A stretch of DNA of 64,000 nt from Oscillospiraceae bacterium (GTDB lineage Bacteria > Bacillota > Clostridia > Oscillospirales > Ruminococcaceae), in the NCBI GenBank assembly GCA_021769725.1, contig JAETSI010000006.1, forward strand, positions 62,001 through 126,000, read 5' to 3'. The position numbers and the translations under genes were made by a program. The notes below the pieces were generated by a model. The model had not been told where the DNA came from and ran no database searches. It worked only from the letters and a program-made list of their open reading frames with translations. Shown in pieces: positions 16,907 to 25,914 of this stretch (the stretch's first letter is position 1; each line of letters starts with the position of its first letter).

Positions 16907-18310
16907 ATGAGTGAAAAAAAAGAAATGGTAAAGGAAATGAAAGAACGGCTTTTTCTGAAGCGAAAGCACGGACTTTACAGAATGACAAAGGAACAGCTGA
17001 ACGAATGTGATAACTTCTGTGAGGATTACAAGAAGTTTATGGACTCCGCCAAGATAGAGCGGGAAGCTGTTATCTACACAATAGATCTTCTTAAAAAGAA
17101 CGGTTACGTTGAATACAAAAAGGGAATGAAGCTAAATCCCGGCGATAAGATCTACCGCAGCAACAGAGGCAAGGCGGTGCTTATGGCTGTTATCGGAACT
17201 GCTCCTGTTGCCGATGGTATAAGACTGTGTGCTGCGCATATTGATTCTCCACGTCTTGATCTTAAGCAGAATCCGCTTTATGAAGATAATGAAATAGCAC
17301 TTTTCAAAACTCATTATTATGGAGGCATAAAGAAATATCAGTGGACAACAATACCTCTCGCACTTCACGGAGTTGTCTGCCGTGCGGACGGAAGTAAAAT
17401 AGCTGTTTCTATCGGTGAAGATGAAAACGACCCTGTTTTCTGTGTGACTGATCTTCTTCCGCATCTTGCGAATTCACAGATGTCGAAACCAATGGCAAAA
17501 GGAATAAGCGGAGAACAGCTCAATATCCTCATTGGTTCACGTCCGTTCAGGGACGACGAGGAAAGCGGAGCTGTTAAGCTGAATATTATGAATATTCTCT
17601 TTGAAAAATATAACATTACCGAGTCAGATTTCATTTCATCTGAGCTTGAAGCTGTTCCGGCTTTCAAGGCAAGAGATATCGGCTTTGACCGCAGTATGAT
17701 CGGTGCTTACGGTCATGATGATAAAGTATGTGCATATACGGCTCTCCGTGCAACGGTAGACTGCAAAGATCCTGTTCATACTGTTGTGACGGTTCTTACT
17801 GACAAAGAGGAAACAGGCAGTGACGGCAATACCGGTCTCTGTTCTTCTTATCTTGAATATTTCATACATGACCTTGCTGAGGATCTCGGCAGTGATGGAA
17901 GAACGGTTCTTTCCGCTTCGGAATGCCTTTCAGCCGATGTAAATGCTGCGTTCGACCCGACTTACCCGGAAGTGAATGAAAGCAATAACTGTGCCTATAT
18001 CAACAGGGGCGTTGTTATTACCAAATATACGGGTGCGAGGGGAAAATCAGGTACTTCTGACGCTTCTGCCGAGTTTACAGGCAGAATCAGGCGTCTTATG
18101 AACTCAAAGAATGTTATCTGGCAGACCGGGGAACTCGGCAAAGTTGACGAGGGCGGTGGCGGAACAGTTGCCGCATATATTGCAAATCTGGACGTTGACA
18201 CTATTGATCTTGGAGTTCCGGTGCTGTCAATGCACGCTCCGTATGAGGTAGTCTCAAAAATCGACACATATATGGCTTACAAGGCATTTATGGCGTTTGT
18301 AGAAGATTAA
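16907..18310 (+). CDS. M18 family zinc aminopeptidase
   Basis: 467 residues. Metal and catalytic motifs of M18 peptidases are visible: CAAHIDSPRLDLK (first His), GAYGHDDKVCAYTAL (bridging Asp), DKEETGSDG (general base Glu and ligand), and HAPYEVVSKIDTYMAY (last His). It removes N-terminal residues from peptides in the cytoplasm, acidic ones in characterised relatives. ATG 16907 has AAGGAG 10 bases upstream. It ends the prfA-sua5-coaE run. Confidence 0.93.
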   Translation: MSEKKEMVKEMKERLFLKRKHGLYRMTKEQLNECDNFCEDYKKFMDSAKIEREAVIYTIDLLKKNGYVEYKKGMKLNPGDKIYRSNRGKAVLMAVIGTAPVADGIRLCAAHIDSPRLDLKQNPLYEDNEIALFKTHYYGGIKKYQWTTIPLALHGVVCRADGSKIAVSIGEDENDPVFCVTDLLPHLANSQMSKPMAKGISGEQLNILIGSRPFRDDEESGAVKLNIMNILFEKYNITESDFISSELEAVPAFKARDIGFDRSMIGAYGHDDKVCAYTALRATVDCKDPVHTVVTVLTDKEETGSDGNTGLCSSYLEYFIHDLAEDLGSDGRTVLSASECLSADVNAAFDPTYPEVNESNNCAYINRGVVITKYTGARGKSGTSDASAEFTGRIRRLMNSKNVIWQTGELGKVDEGGGGTVAAYIANLDVDTIDLGVPVLSMHAPYEVVSKIDTYMAYKAFMAFVED

Positions 18311-18311
18311 C

Positions 18312-18375
18312 AATTATGGGTTTCAAAAGGGGGGAGGATTTCCTCTTTACAGGGGTGTGAGGATGGCGTTCACAC
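18312..18375 (+). repeat. GC-rich ~60-bp repeat, copy B
   Basis: It starts TTATGGGTTTC, includes TTTCCTCTTTACAGGGGTGTG, and ends in a degraded hairpin (GGCGTTCACAC). It is the most diverged of three copies and sits immediately after the aminopeptidase stop codon, in the same orientation relative to that gene as copy C is to its upstream gene's complement. Confidence 0.7.
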
Positions 18376-18378
18376 AAA

Positions 18379-18414
18379 AAAGGCTGTGCAACCAAAACAG
18401 GTTACACAGCCTTT
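18379..18414. terminator. Bidirectional terminator between the M18 gene and ogt
   Basis: A 15-bp stem (18379-18393 with 18400-18414, one mismatch) with A-rich left and T-rich right flanks. It serves the converging transcripts. Confidence 0.85.
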
Positions 18415-18415
18415 A

Positions 18416-18934
18416 TCATATTGCCTTATATATCGGATTTTCCAGTTTCAGCAATCTTATCTTCTTATCAAGACCGCCTGCATATCCTACCAGACTGCCG
18501 TTTGCTCCAACGACTCTGTGACATGGAATAATTATCGAAATAGGATTGTGTCCGACAGCATTTCCCACAGCCTGAGCGGACATTCGCTTAATTCCTCGCT
18601 TGTCAGCGATAACATTTGCAATTTCACCATAAGTCATAGTTTGACCGTAAGGTATTGTTAGTATTATCTCACATACAGCCTTGCAAAATGGTGTCGTATT
18701 AAGGCTTATTAACGGTGTGAAATCGGGAACTTTACCGCTGAAGTAAGTATCGAGCCAGTTTGCTGTTTGTCTGAATATCGGCAGCTCAGTTTCAGTTCCC
18801 TCGGATAAAAAATCGTCGGGAAAGTACTTTTGACCGTCGAACCATAAGCCCATGAGAGATTCACCACTGCTTGCAAAAGTGATTGCGCCGAGTGGAGATG
18901 CATAATTATATTTGTAGATCATATTAACCATCAT
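18416..18934 (-). CDS. ogt: Methylated-DNA-[protein]-cysteine S-methyltransferase
   Basis: 172 residues. The active-site Cys is in IPCHRVVGANG, with the helix-turn-helix region TYGEIANVIADKRG before it and GYAGGLDKK after. It repairs O6-methylguanine by suicide transfer of the methyl group. Start choice is uncertain: ATG 18934, 18931 and 18922 lie close together with no strong Shine-Dalgarno. It is the last gene of the MoxR operon by orientation and 12-bp spacing, although functionally unrelated. Confidence 0.93.
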   Translation of the reverse strand: MMVNMIYKYNYASPLGAITFASSGESLMGLWFDGQKYFPDDFLSEGTETELPIFRQTANWLDTYFSGKVPDFTPLISLNTTPFCKAVCEIILTIPYGQTMTYGEIANVIADKRGIKRMSAQAVGNAVGHNPISIIIPCHRVVGANGSLVGYAGGLDKKIRLLKLENPIYKAI

Positions 18935-18946
18935 TTTCTGAAAACA

Positions 18947-19486
18947 TTATTTATCGTCGATAGTAAATCCTGTAACGTCAATCACAGATGAAGAATTTTT
19001 ATTTCTGGAAGTTATCGTATGGGCAACCAGCAGATTAAACAGACCATTGAGGAGTATTACTATTCCAACGAGGATACGTGCGATCTTACCTGCGCCAAAT
19101 GGATTGAAAATGCATAAACATCCGACAACGAGCATGATTGCTCCGATTATACTTCCAAATATGCTGTTTTGGGTTTTCAGTGCACGCACGATCTCAGAAA
19201 TGCCCATTACTGCAATAATGATACCGCCAATGAATGCGATGCCAAATGCTACGATTTTTGGAAGAAAAATTATTGCGGCGATAAGCAGGGCTGTTCCAAT
19301 GACGGATGGAACAATGATTCCGAAATCTCCGGAAGTAATGCCCTGTATTATCTCAAACACACAGAAAAGCGCTATGATGATACATATACCATACAGTGTA
19401 TACGTGATTATTTTTGGTAAAAAAGCAACTATAAATCCGATTATAGTCAGCAGAAGTCCTTTTATCATGAATTTTTTATTGCTCAT
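18947..19486 (-). CDS. DUF308/HdeD-like membrane protein
   Basis: 179 residues made almost entirely of membrane segments (about six, in three helix pairs), with the alternating glycine-rich pattern of DUF308. The short hydrophilic tail (SRNKNSSSVIDVTG) is cytoplasmic by prediction. The family's function is unknown; E. coli HdeD is linked to acid resistance. It lies 14 bp downstream of the transglutaminase gene in the same operon. Confidence 0.82.
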   Translation of the reverse strand: MSNKKFMIKGLLLTIIGFIVAFLPKIITYTLYGICIIIALFCVFEIIQGITSGDFGIIVPSVIGTALLIAAIIFLPKIVAFGIAFIGGIIIAVMGISEIVRALKTQNSIFGSIIGAIMLVVGCLCIFNPFGAGKIARILVGIVILLNGLFNLLVAHTITSRNKNSSSVIDVTGFTIDDK

Positions 19487-19500
19487 TTCAGTTTAACCTC

Positions 19501-22191
19501 CTATATCATCACAATGCCGATTTTAAGCCATATCTTGCGTAAAAGACTACATTTTTTATAGATATTTCCTGCAAGTGCATTTACAAATCCAGCACAAAAT
19601 TCTATTTCATCTGTTCCAGGTTCTTCAGAGCTGAATCCGGTTTTCATTGCAATGTCCATAAATTTGCTGAAATCACCTGACGGGAAGAAGTTTCCGCCTG
19701 TACGCTGTTCGACTTTCTTTGCAAAATCCATATAATTACCGTTATCGTTTTTTAGTTTAAGAAATGCAAACAGCTGCTCGGAATATCGGTACATACTGTC
19801 AATTCTTTCGGATGACGAACCTCTGGTAAAGCGATTGTGCCGCAGTCTGAGAATGATAATACGTCTTATAAATACGAACGCAGCAAGCAATGTGACTGTA
19901 AGAATAGGTAAGAGTATAAGTTTTAATGTTCCCGAATTGCTTTTGTCCGGTGTTTTTGCTAATGCTGCGGCTTTTCCGTGTCTGGTTCCTACAGCAGTTT
20001 CGGCAGCTGTCCTGACGCTGCTTGTTGTTGCAGAGGGGGACTGCACAGAAGATGTCTGAATCGAAGTATTGTTGGCAGTTGTAGTAGCAGGCGGAGCAGC
20101 TGCGGAGGTGTTTTCCTGTTCGGATGTATCGATCGAATCTGTCACCGGATCATGGTTGATGGTTCTTTCGGTATATCCGGCGGTAAATTCATATGGCACC
20201 CAGCCAAATCCGTCAAGGTATATTTCGACCCATGCATGACTGCGGTTGTCTTTTACGTCAATCGTGTAAGAACCGTCAGGATTTGCAGATTTTTCATTAA
20301 AATCGTCGGCTACTATAACATATCCTGTTGCGTACCGTGCAGGGATACCTGCCATTCGTGCAAGTAAAACGCCGGAAGTTGCATAGTGTATACAGTAACC
20401 CTTCTGATTTTCAAGCAGGAAGTAGTTGACAAAATCACGGTTTGAAGGGGTCTTGCCCGGGGATAGTGTATATTTTGTATCTGCTGCCATTTTTTCTCTC
20501 ATTTTCTGAAGAGCTGCAATTTTATCAGCGGCTGTTTCTGCCTCGGATGCTTCTGCAATAAGGGGGTTATATTCTTTACGAACTTCTTTCATATTCTTAT
20601 TGTCAGGTAGTTGGAGATAATTGTCATATACAAAATTCCTGTATTTATTTTCAAGCAGTGCAGCCATGATAAGTTGTCCATTGTTGTAGAAATTATCTGT
20701 CACTGTACGATATTTTATGTCTGCATTCAGGTTGTTTTCAGATATGTCGTTATCGGAGCAGAATTCCGTTATGCCTTTCTGCCATTCTTCATTTGCAATA
20801 GATGCTGTGTTGATATCAAAAGTCCATCCTTTTGTCAGCATTGATGCGTATGCATCGGTATTGACAGATACGAAACTGTAGTTGAATTCTCTTTCAGCAT
20901 CGTCTATAGAAGATACGATCATATCTCTGTTATATGACAGTCCGCCCACATTGTCAGTACCGTAAGGTGCAAATATTCTGTCTTTCTTTACCTTTGAATC
21001 AATTTTCACTGTATATTCATTTGTCATAGGATTTATGAGTTTAGAGAAAAGACATGGAAAATCCTGCGGAAATATCTTATATTTGCTGAATTCGTCAAAA
21101 ATCTTGTCATTGTACTTTTTGTTGCCAAACTGGAGCCATTCATTATCATTATAGATGTTTGCAACAGATTCTTTGAGATATACAGAGCCGTTGCAGGCAC
21201 GGTCAAAGGTCGCTAAAAGATCGGTTTTATCTTTGTATGTTATGTGGTCTTTATTTCCGAGTTTGTTATTATTGTATTTGAAAGACAGTCCAAAAACACC
21301 AGTTATTCTGGAAAGGCTTTCCGCCAGATTTTCAATGGAAAACTGTTCAAAAGCAATGGTCAGATCACGCCGTTTCTGGTTAAGTTCATCGCTTCTTTCA
21401 TAACCTGAAATATTTATCACAAACGAAGTAACAGACGAAATTATCATAACAGATAGAATAATAAAGATACCGCATTTCTCTGTTACTTTGAGCTTCATCT
21501 GACGTTTAGGAGAAAAAACGTTGTTTTTCCGGACGAATCCTCCTGAACCGCCGGAGTATTCACCCATATCGGTAGAGGTCATGCAGAACATAGCTATCCA
21601 GTAACCGGCAGTAAGGCTTCCCCAGAAAACAGGAATAGCGATTCCATTGTAGAGACCTATTTCGATAACCGGAAATGTTACCAGAAGAGGCAGTATCATG
21701 TTAGGATGATATATTGTAAAGAAATAGATCACAAAAGCAATCAGCCAAATTCCAAATATAAACAGGATAGTCGTTGCACGTTCTTCATCTCTGAAATCTA
21801 CATATTTGTAGTAATTTATATCGGATTTGAAAGATTGCTGATAAATCACATTATACACAAATTTAAAGCCTTCGGTGATTTCATCCAGCATCTTGAATGC
21901 AGCGCCGGCAAACAGAACGAGCGATGCGGCTATTACCCAGAGGGCCTTTTGATTTATCAGTATCAGCGTTATATAGAAAACAGAGAAAATGAACACGGCA
22001 GAAGCTACTGCACCTTTGCTGTATTCAAAGCTGAACATTCCCAGAAATGACATTATAACAGAGACAAGACCCACGACTGCAATAATTACAGATTCAAAGC
22101 GCCTCATGTCACGGCGTTTGTTCTTTACCGACATTACTATACTGTCACAGACAGCAATTCCATTTCCGTTTTTAACAATGTTTTTTTTCAT
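19501..22191 (-). CDS. Transglutaminase-like membrane protein (TgpA type)
   Basis: 896 residues. About six or seven membrane helices occupy the first 270 residues. A large external domain follows, containing the transglutaminase core: Cys in NQKGYCIHYATSGVLLARMA, then His and Asp/Glu in DNRSHAWVEIYL, then GWVPYEFTAGY. A Ser/Thr/Ala-rich linker, one more helix and a cytoplasmic DUF4129-like tail complete it. ATG 22191 shares a base with the DUF58 stop (TAATG); I reject the longer frame because it only reads through DUF58. It belongs to the MoxR-DUF58-transglutaminase module, of unclear role in envelope processing. Confidence 0.88.
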   Translation of the reverse strand: MKKNIVKNGNGIAVCDSIVMSVKNKRRDMRRFESVIIAVVGLVSVIMSFLGMFSFEYSKGAVASAVFIFSVFYITLILINQKALWVIAASLVLFAGAAFKMLDEITEGFKFVYNVIYQQSFKSDINYYKYVDFRDEERATTILFIFGIWLIAFVIYFFTIYHPNMILPLLVTFPVIEIGLYNGIAIPVFWGSLTAGYWIAMFCMTSTDMGEYSGGSGGFVRKNNVFSPKRQMKLKVTEKCGIFIILSVMIISSVTSFVINISGYERSDELNQKRRDLTIAFEQFSIENLAESLSRITGVFGLSFKYNNNKLGNKDHITYKDKTDLLATFDRACNGSVYLKESVANIYNDNEWLQFGNKKYNDKIFDEFSKYKIFPQDFPCLFSKLINPMTNEYTVKIDSKVKKDRIFAPYGTDNVGGLSYNRDMIVSSIDDAEREFNYSFVSVNTDAYASMLTKGWTFDINTASIANEEWQKGITEFCSDNDISENNLNADIKYRTVTDNFYNNGQLIMAALLENKYRNFVYDNYLQLPDNKNMKEVRKEYNPLIAEASEAETAADKIAALQKMREKMAADTKYTLSPGKTPSNRDFVNYFLLENQKGYCIHYATSGVLLARMAGIPARYATGYVIVADDFNEKSANPDGSYTIDVKDNRSHAWVEIYLDGFGWVPYEFTAGYTERTINHDPVTDSIDTSEQENTSAAAPPATTTANNTSIQTSSVQSPSATTSSVRTAAETAVGTRHGKAAALAKTPDKSNSGTLKLILLPILTVTLLAAFVFIRRIIILRLRHNRFTRGSSSERIDSMYRYSEQLFAFLKLKNDNGNYMDFAKKVEQRTGGNFFPSGDFSKFMDIAMKTGFSSEEPGTDEIEFCAGFVNALAGNIYKKCSLLRKIWLKIGIVMI

Positions 22192-23384
22192 TATAGTTCT
22201 ATATCCTTTATTGAAGAAGAGATTCTGCCTGCTACTACAGGGGTCACATTTATTTCGGTATAAGGACAGACAGCTTCTGAAGCTGATTCCTGCGATTTGA
22301 CAACGACCAATGCGTTTTTTACATCTGCGTCTACACACTCATCTATAAGTCCGAAAACGGCAGGATCAGGAACAGATGTAATAAAAGTGAAAGACGACAC
22401 TGATATTATGGAATTATCTGTCAGGTAGACATCAGGTTTCAGGCAGTACAAATTGTCGCTGAAAGAATTTATGATCTCTTTGACTGCTTCTGCGAGATCG
22501 TCCGTGGAAGATATATTTTTTTTCACGAACTGTTTCTGACGTCCGCTGTAGAAAATAACGGTATGGTATCTTTCATTGTCGATCATGAGCTGTGAAACTG
22601 AAAGAAAAGTTTCTATAATGGTATCGAATACGGGGAGAGTATATGCGGAGTCTTCATAACATTTTAGATTGAGGAATACTACTGATGGTGCGTCAACAGG
22701 CAGACTATACTCTTTAACGATAAAGTCGTTCTTTTTGGAACTCAGCTTCCAGTGGATGCGGTTTAGTCTGTCCCCGGGATTATATTCACGCAGATCAAAG
22801 ATCTCGGACGGATCGTCCCCGGGATTATTTTCCGAAAAAACGCTGCTTTCTTCGTTTATACGATCAGTAGCGCTTACAATGCCTGATATTTCGTTATTCT
22901 CTGGCATGATTGCTGTTTCTGTTCTGATATTTTTTCCGGTTTTGAACCCGAATAGCCTCATAGGGTCGTATATTTTTATATTTACAGTTCTTATTTTGAT
23001 AATGCCGCAGAATTTTGAACTGAGCTGAAATGTCACTCTCTGGAGATTTCTTGGCTGAATGGGCAGATCCAGATAAAATGATGAAATCTGATTGCTGAAA
23101 ACGTTGTAGTATTCAATATGAGCCTCGGCTTTTCCCACAGGTATAAAACTTTTGTTTGTGATACACAGCTGTACGGGAAATGGCTGATTTTTAGGGACTG
23201 CCGTGTCTTTAACCGTGAGTTCCGCCTTTATAGAATGCTTCAGGATCAGCGCCGTAATAAACATGATGACCGGCAGAGCAATAAAAACTATCAGAAGCAC
23301 AAGTGCAAAATCCGGCACATACAGAATATAAAAGAACGTACATATGATGATAAGCAGTAAAAAAAGAATCTTTGTTACAAGCAT
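22191..23384 (-). CDS. DUF58 domain protein
   Basis: 397 residues. Two N-terminal membrane helices (about 1-50) precede a beta-rich segment, then the DUF58 signature FDLREYNPGDRLNRIHWKLSSKK (residues about 205-230 shown in part), followed by a von Willebrand A-like fold (VVFLNLK). DUF58 proteins accompany MoxR ATPases and are thought to act as their membrane-bound partners. It sits 4 bp from moxR. Confidence 0.9.
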   Translation of the reverse strand: MLVTKILFLLLIIICTFFYILYVPDFALVLLIVFIALPVIMFITALILKHSIKAELTVKDTAVPKNQPFPVQLCITNKSFIPVGKAEAHIEYYNVFSNQISSFYLDLPIQPRNLQRVTFQLSSKFCGIIKIRTVNIKIYDPMRLFGFKTGKNIRTETAIMPENNEISGIVSATDRINEESSVFSENNPGDDPSEIFDLREYNPGDRLNRIHWKLSSKKNDFIVKEYSLPVDAPSVVFLNLKCYEDSAYTLPVFDTIIETFLSVSQLMIDNERYHTVIFYSGRQKQFVKKNISSTDDLAEAVKEIINSFSDNLYCLKPDVYLTDNSIISVSSFTFITSVPDPAVFGLIDECVDADVKNALVVVKSQESASEAVCPYTEINVTPVVAGRISSSIKDIEL

Positions 23385-23388
23385 CAGA

Positions 23389-24345
23389 TCACCTGCCGGA
23401 TGAAGTTATTCCGGGGACAGGGACAGTCCGCAGAATGTCGGAGATCACATTTTCGGCAGTAATATCCGAAAGCTTTGCTTTGGAATTAAGGATTATTCTG
23501 TGAGCAAAAACGTCGGTGCAGATATAGGAAATATCGTCGGGAATAACGTAATCACGCCCCATGGCAACGGCAATTCCCTTTGAGATCTGCATAAGAGCGA
23601 GAGTCCCTCTCGGACTGATTCCGAGTTTTATCATAGGATGATTTCTGGTAGCGGCAGACAGAGCCACAACATACTCATATATTCTGTCATCAACATAAAT
23701 ACCGGCGATGTAGTCCTGGAGCGCAGTGATAAACGATGCGTCAGCAACTGTTTTTACAGTATCAAGCGGATTTGAGTTGTATTTTGCTTTGAGAATATTG
23801 ACTTCTCCTGAGAAATCCGGATATCCCATACTGAGCTTTATCATGAATCTGTCAAGCTGGGAATCGGGAAGACTGTGAGTTCCGGCAGAACCGATAGGAT
23901 TTTGTGTGGCGATAACAGTGTATGGTTCGGGAAGTTTGTAGGTAGTTCCGTCAACAGTTATTCTTTTTTCTTCCATAAGTTCCAGAAGTGCGGACTGAGT
24001 TTTGCTCGATGTACGATTGATTTCATCTGCAAGGAAGAGATTGCAGAAAGCAGCTCCGCAGCGGAATTCAAAAGCTCCGGTTTTTTTGTTGTATATATTG
24101 AAGCCTGTCACATCTGACGGGAGTACGTCAGGGGTAAACTGCATACGATTATGTTCAAGGGACAGAGCCTTTGAAAAAGCGAGTGCAAGCGTTGTCTTTC
24201 CAACGCCGGGAATATCTTCGATAAGAATATGTCCCCTGCATAGAATAGCAAGCAGCACCTTGATGATTATTGAATCTTTGCCTATAACAGCTTTTTTGAT
24301 TTCGGTCACGATTGAATTGATCTGATTTGTGTAGTTATTGTTCAT
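23389..24345 (-). CDS. MoxR-family AAA+ ATPase
   Basis: 318 residues. Walker A IPGVGKTTLALAF (about 44-52), Walker B LFLADEINRTSSK, sensor 1 VIATQNP, and the arginine-bearing SQLDRFMIKL are all intact. MoxR ATPases are chaperone-like and help assemble or activate von Willebrand-type partners. First gene of a five-gene operon (moxR, DUF58, transglutaminase, DUF308, ogt). AGGAG precedes ATG 24345. Confidence 0.94.
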   Translation of the reverse strand: MNNNYTNQINSIVTEIKKAVIGKDSIIIKVLLAILCRGHILIEDIPGVGKTTLALAFSKALSLEHNRMQFTPDVLPSDVTGFNIYNKKTGAFEFRCGAAFCNLFLADEINRTSSKTQSALLELMEEKRITVDGTTYKLPEPYTVIATQNPIGSAGTHSLPDSQLDRFMIKLSMGYPDFSGEVNILKAKYNSNPLDTVKTVADASFITALQDYIAGIYVDDRIYEYVVALSAATRNHPMIKLGISPRGTLALMQISKGIAVAMGRDYVIPDDISYICTDVFAHRIILNSKAKLSDITAENVISDILRTVPVPGITSSGR

Positions 24346-24378
24346 ATTGAATCTCCTATATTTTATTTGTACCTTTTT

Positions 24379-24407
24379 ATTATAGCATTATTAAATTGAT
24401 TTTGCAA
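24379..24407 (-). promoter_or_regulatory. Promoter of the MoxR operon
   Basis: Minus strand TTGCAA (24402-24407), 17-bp spacer, TATAAT (24379-24384), about 30 bp before ATG 24345. Confidence 0.7.
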
Positions 24408-24462
24408 GTGATAATGCAAAAAATATCGGTTGTTCTGTTTCTGAGAACAATCATTTAATGCA

Positions 24463-24711
24463 TTATTCGTTTTTATCTTCAAAAAAACTGCTGATCGGTT
24501 TGTCGAGGATCTTTGAAAGTCCCCATAATTCAATATCCGATACTGTTCTTGTTTGTTCTTCTATCCTGCATATAGAACCACGGCAGATGTACACGGCGAT
24601 CGTTTCAAGTCTGTCAGCAAGGAGCTGCTGGCTCATTTTCTGCTCGATGCGGAATTGACGTACTTTTTTGCCGATCATATTCTTTTTTTCTCCGTCTATT
24701 ATTCTTGCCAT
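24463..24711 (-). CDS. XRE-family helix-turn-helix regulator
   Basis: 82 residues. A Cro/cI-type HTH (KKVRQFRIEQKMSQQLLADR) is followed by RGSICRIEEQTRTVSDIEL and a short tail. There is no sensory domain. ATG 24711 is chosen because GGAGTG precedes it by 8 bases; ATG 24678 and 24741 are possible. It is divergent from the ABC-2 exporter at 24907. The inverted repeat flanking that promoter's -10 is a candidate operator for this protein. Confidence 0.85.
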   Translation of the reverse strand: MARIIDGEKKNMIGKKVRQFRIEQKMSQQLLADRLETIAVYICRGSICRIEEQTRTVSDIELWGLSKILDKPISSFFEDKNE

Positions 24712-24734
24712 AATAATCACACTCCAAAAAAGTC

Positions 24735-24785
24735 TTGACATAGGACGATTAATATGATATACTAAAATTATCTTATTATTGTCCT
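24735..24785 (+). promoter_or_regulatory. Exporter promoter with flanking inverted repeat
   Basis: TTGACA (24735-24740), 17-bp spacer and TATACT (24758-24763) read toward the ABC genes. AGGACGATTAAT (24742-24753) and ATTATTGTCCT (24775-24785) form an inverted repeat around the -10 box. Binding there would block RNA polymerase. The divergent XRE gene starts 24 bp away. Confidence 0.6.
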
Positions 24786-24906
24786 GTAATGAGACATTTT
24801 ATACTTTTTTTTGGACAAACAACAACAGAAAAAGTCATAAAATCTCATCCTGTATGTGATATAGTAAAATTACAGCAGTATAAGATTGTTTTAAGGAGGC
24901 AGAAAG

Positions 24907-25914
24907 ATGTCAGAAATAATCGAAATAAAAAATGTATCAAAGGAATTTAAGGTGCTTAATCGACATGAGGGGCTCAAGGGAAGCTTCAAAGATCTTTTTT
25001 CACGTGATTACAAGATCGTCCATGCCGTTGATAATATATCGATGTGCATTTCACAGGGTGAGATAGTAGGATATCTTGGTCCGAACGGAGCAGGGAAATC
25101 CACAACTATCAAAATGATGACAGGTGTTCTGGAGCCGACTTCCGGAGAAATATTGGTAAACGGAAATGTTCCTTACAGAGACAGAGCTAAAAATGCTCAG
25201 GATATAGGCGTCGTATTTGGTCAGCGTTCGCAGCTATGGTGGTCGCTGCCGCTGGTAGAATCTTTTAAGCTGCTAAAGGATATCTATCAGATATCTGATG
25301 AAAGCTACAATAATATAATGAAGCTATATAAATCCCTTGTGGATATAGAACCGCTTTTGCACAAGCCTGTTCGTCAGATGTCTTTGGGTCAGAGGACTCT
25401 CAGCGATATACTGGCTGCTTTTTTGCATGATCCAAAGATAGTATTTCTGGACGAACCTACTATCGGGCTTGATGTTTCAATGAAAAGCAGGATCAGAGCG
25501 CTTATTCATGCTTTGAATAAGGAGAAGAACACTACAGTCATACTTACGACACATGATATGGGAGATGTTGACGCTCTCTGCCGCCGTATAGTTATAATTG
25601 ACAAGGGAAAAATGCTATACGATAATGACATCGGTCATTTAAAGGGATTTTTCGGTTCATACCGTACTCTGAAAATACGTCCGTCGGGCGATATAAAAGA
25701 ACAGACGGGAAAACTGAAAAACGAACTTGGCAGATTTTCAGCCGCCGTTTCCGCCGATGATGAGTGGATATCTGTTCTTGTCAATGAAGAAAAAGCGAAA
25801 GTTATGGAGGTGCTTGGAGAAATACAGAAGTCCCACGATATCCGTGATATGAAATTGGAGGAAATATCTACCGAGGATGTCATAAAGAAAATATACGAGG
25901 AGGGTGTGGAATGA
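24907..25914 (+). CDS. ABC transporter ATP-binding protein (COG4586, ABC-2 exporter)
   Basis: 335 residues. The N-terminal extension before Walker A (LNRHEGLKGSFKDLFSRDYK) and QRSQLWWSLP after it mark the COG4586 group. Walker A GPNGAGKST, signature MSLGQRT, and Walker B IVFLDEPTIGLD are intact. A C-terminal regulatory stretch of about 100 residues follows. It runs with two permeases of the matching COG4587/COG3694 type; characterised relatives include viologen exporters. AAGGAGG lies 7 bases before ATG 24907. Confidence 0.93.
   Translation: MSEIIEIKNVSKEFKVLNRHEGLKGSFKDLFSRDYKIVHAVDNISMCISQGEIVGYLGPNGAGKSTTIKMMTGVLEPTSGEILVNGNVPYRDRAKNAQDIGVVFGQRSQLWWSLPLVESFKLLKDIYQISDESYNNIMKLYKSLVDIEPLLHKPVRQMSLGQRTLSDILAAFLHDPKIVFLDEPTIGLDVSMKSRIRALIHALNKEKNTTVILTTHDMGDVDALCRRIVIIDKGKMLYDNDIGHLKGFFGSYRTLKIRPSGDIKEQTGKLKNELGRFSAAVSADDEWISVLVNEEKAKVMEVLGEIQKSHDIRDMKLEEISTEDVIKKIYEEGVE

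Noticed and set aside
22192..22338. A 49-residue N-terminal extension of the transglutaminase protein
   Set aside because: It only reads through the end of DUF58 in another frame. The TAATG junction at 22191 gives a better start.
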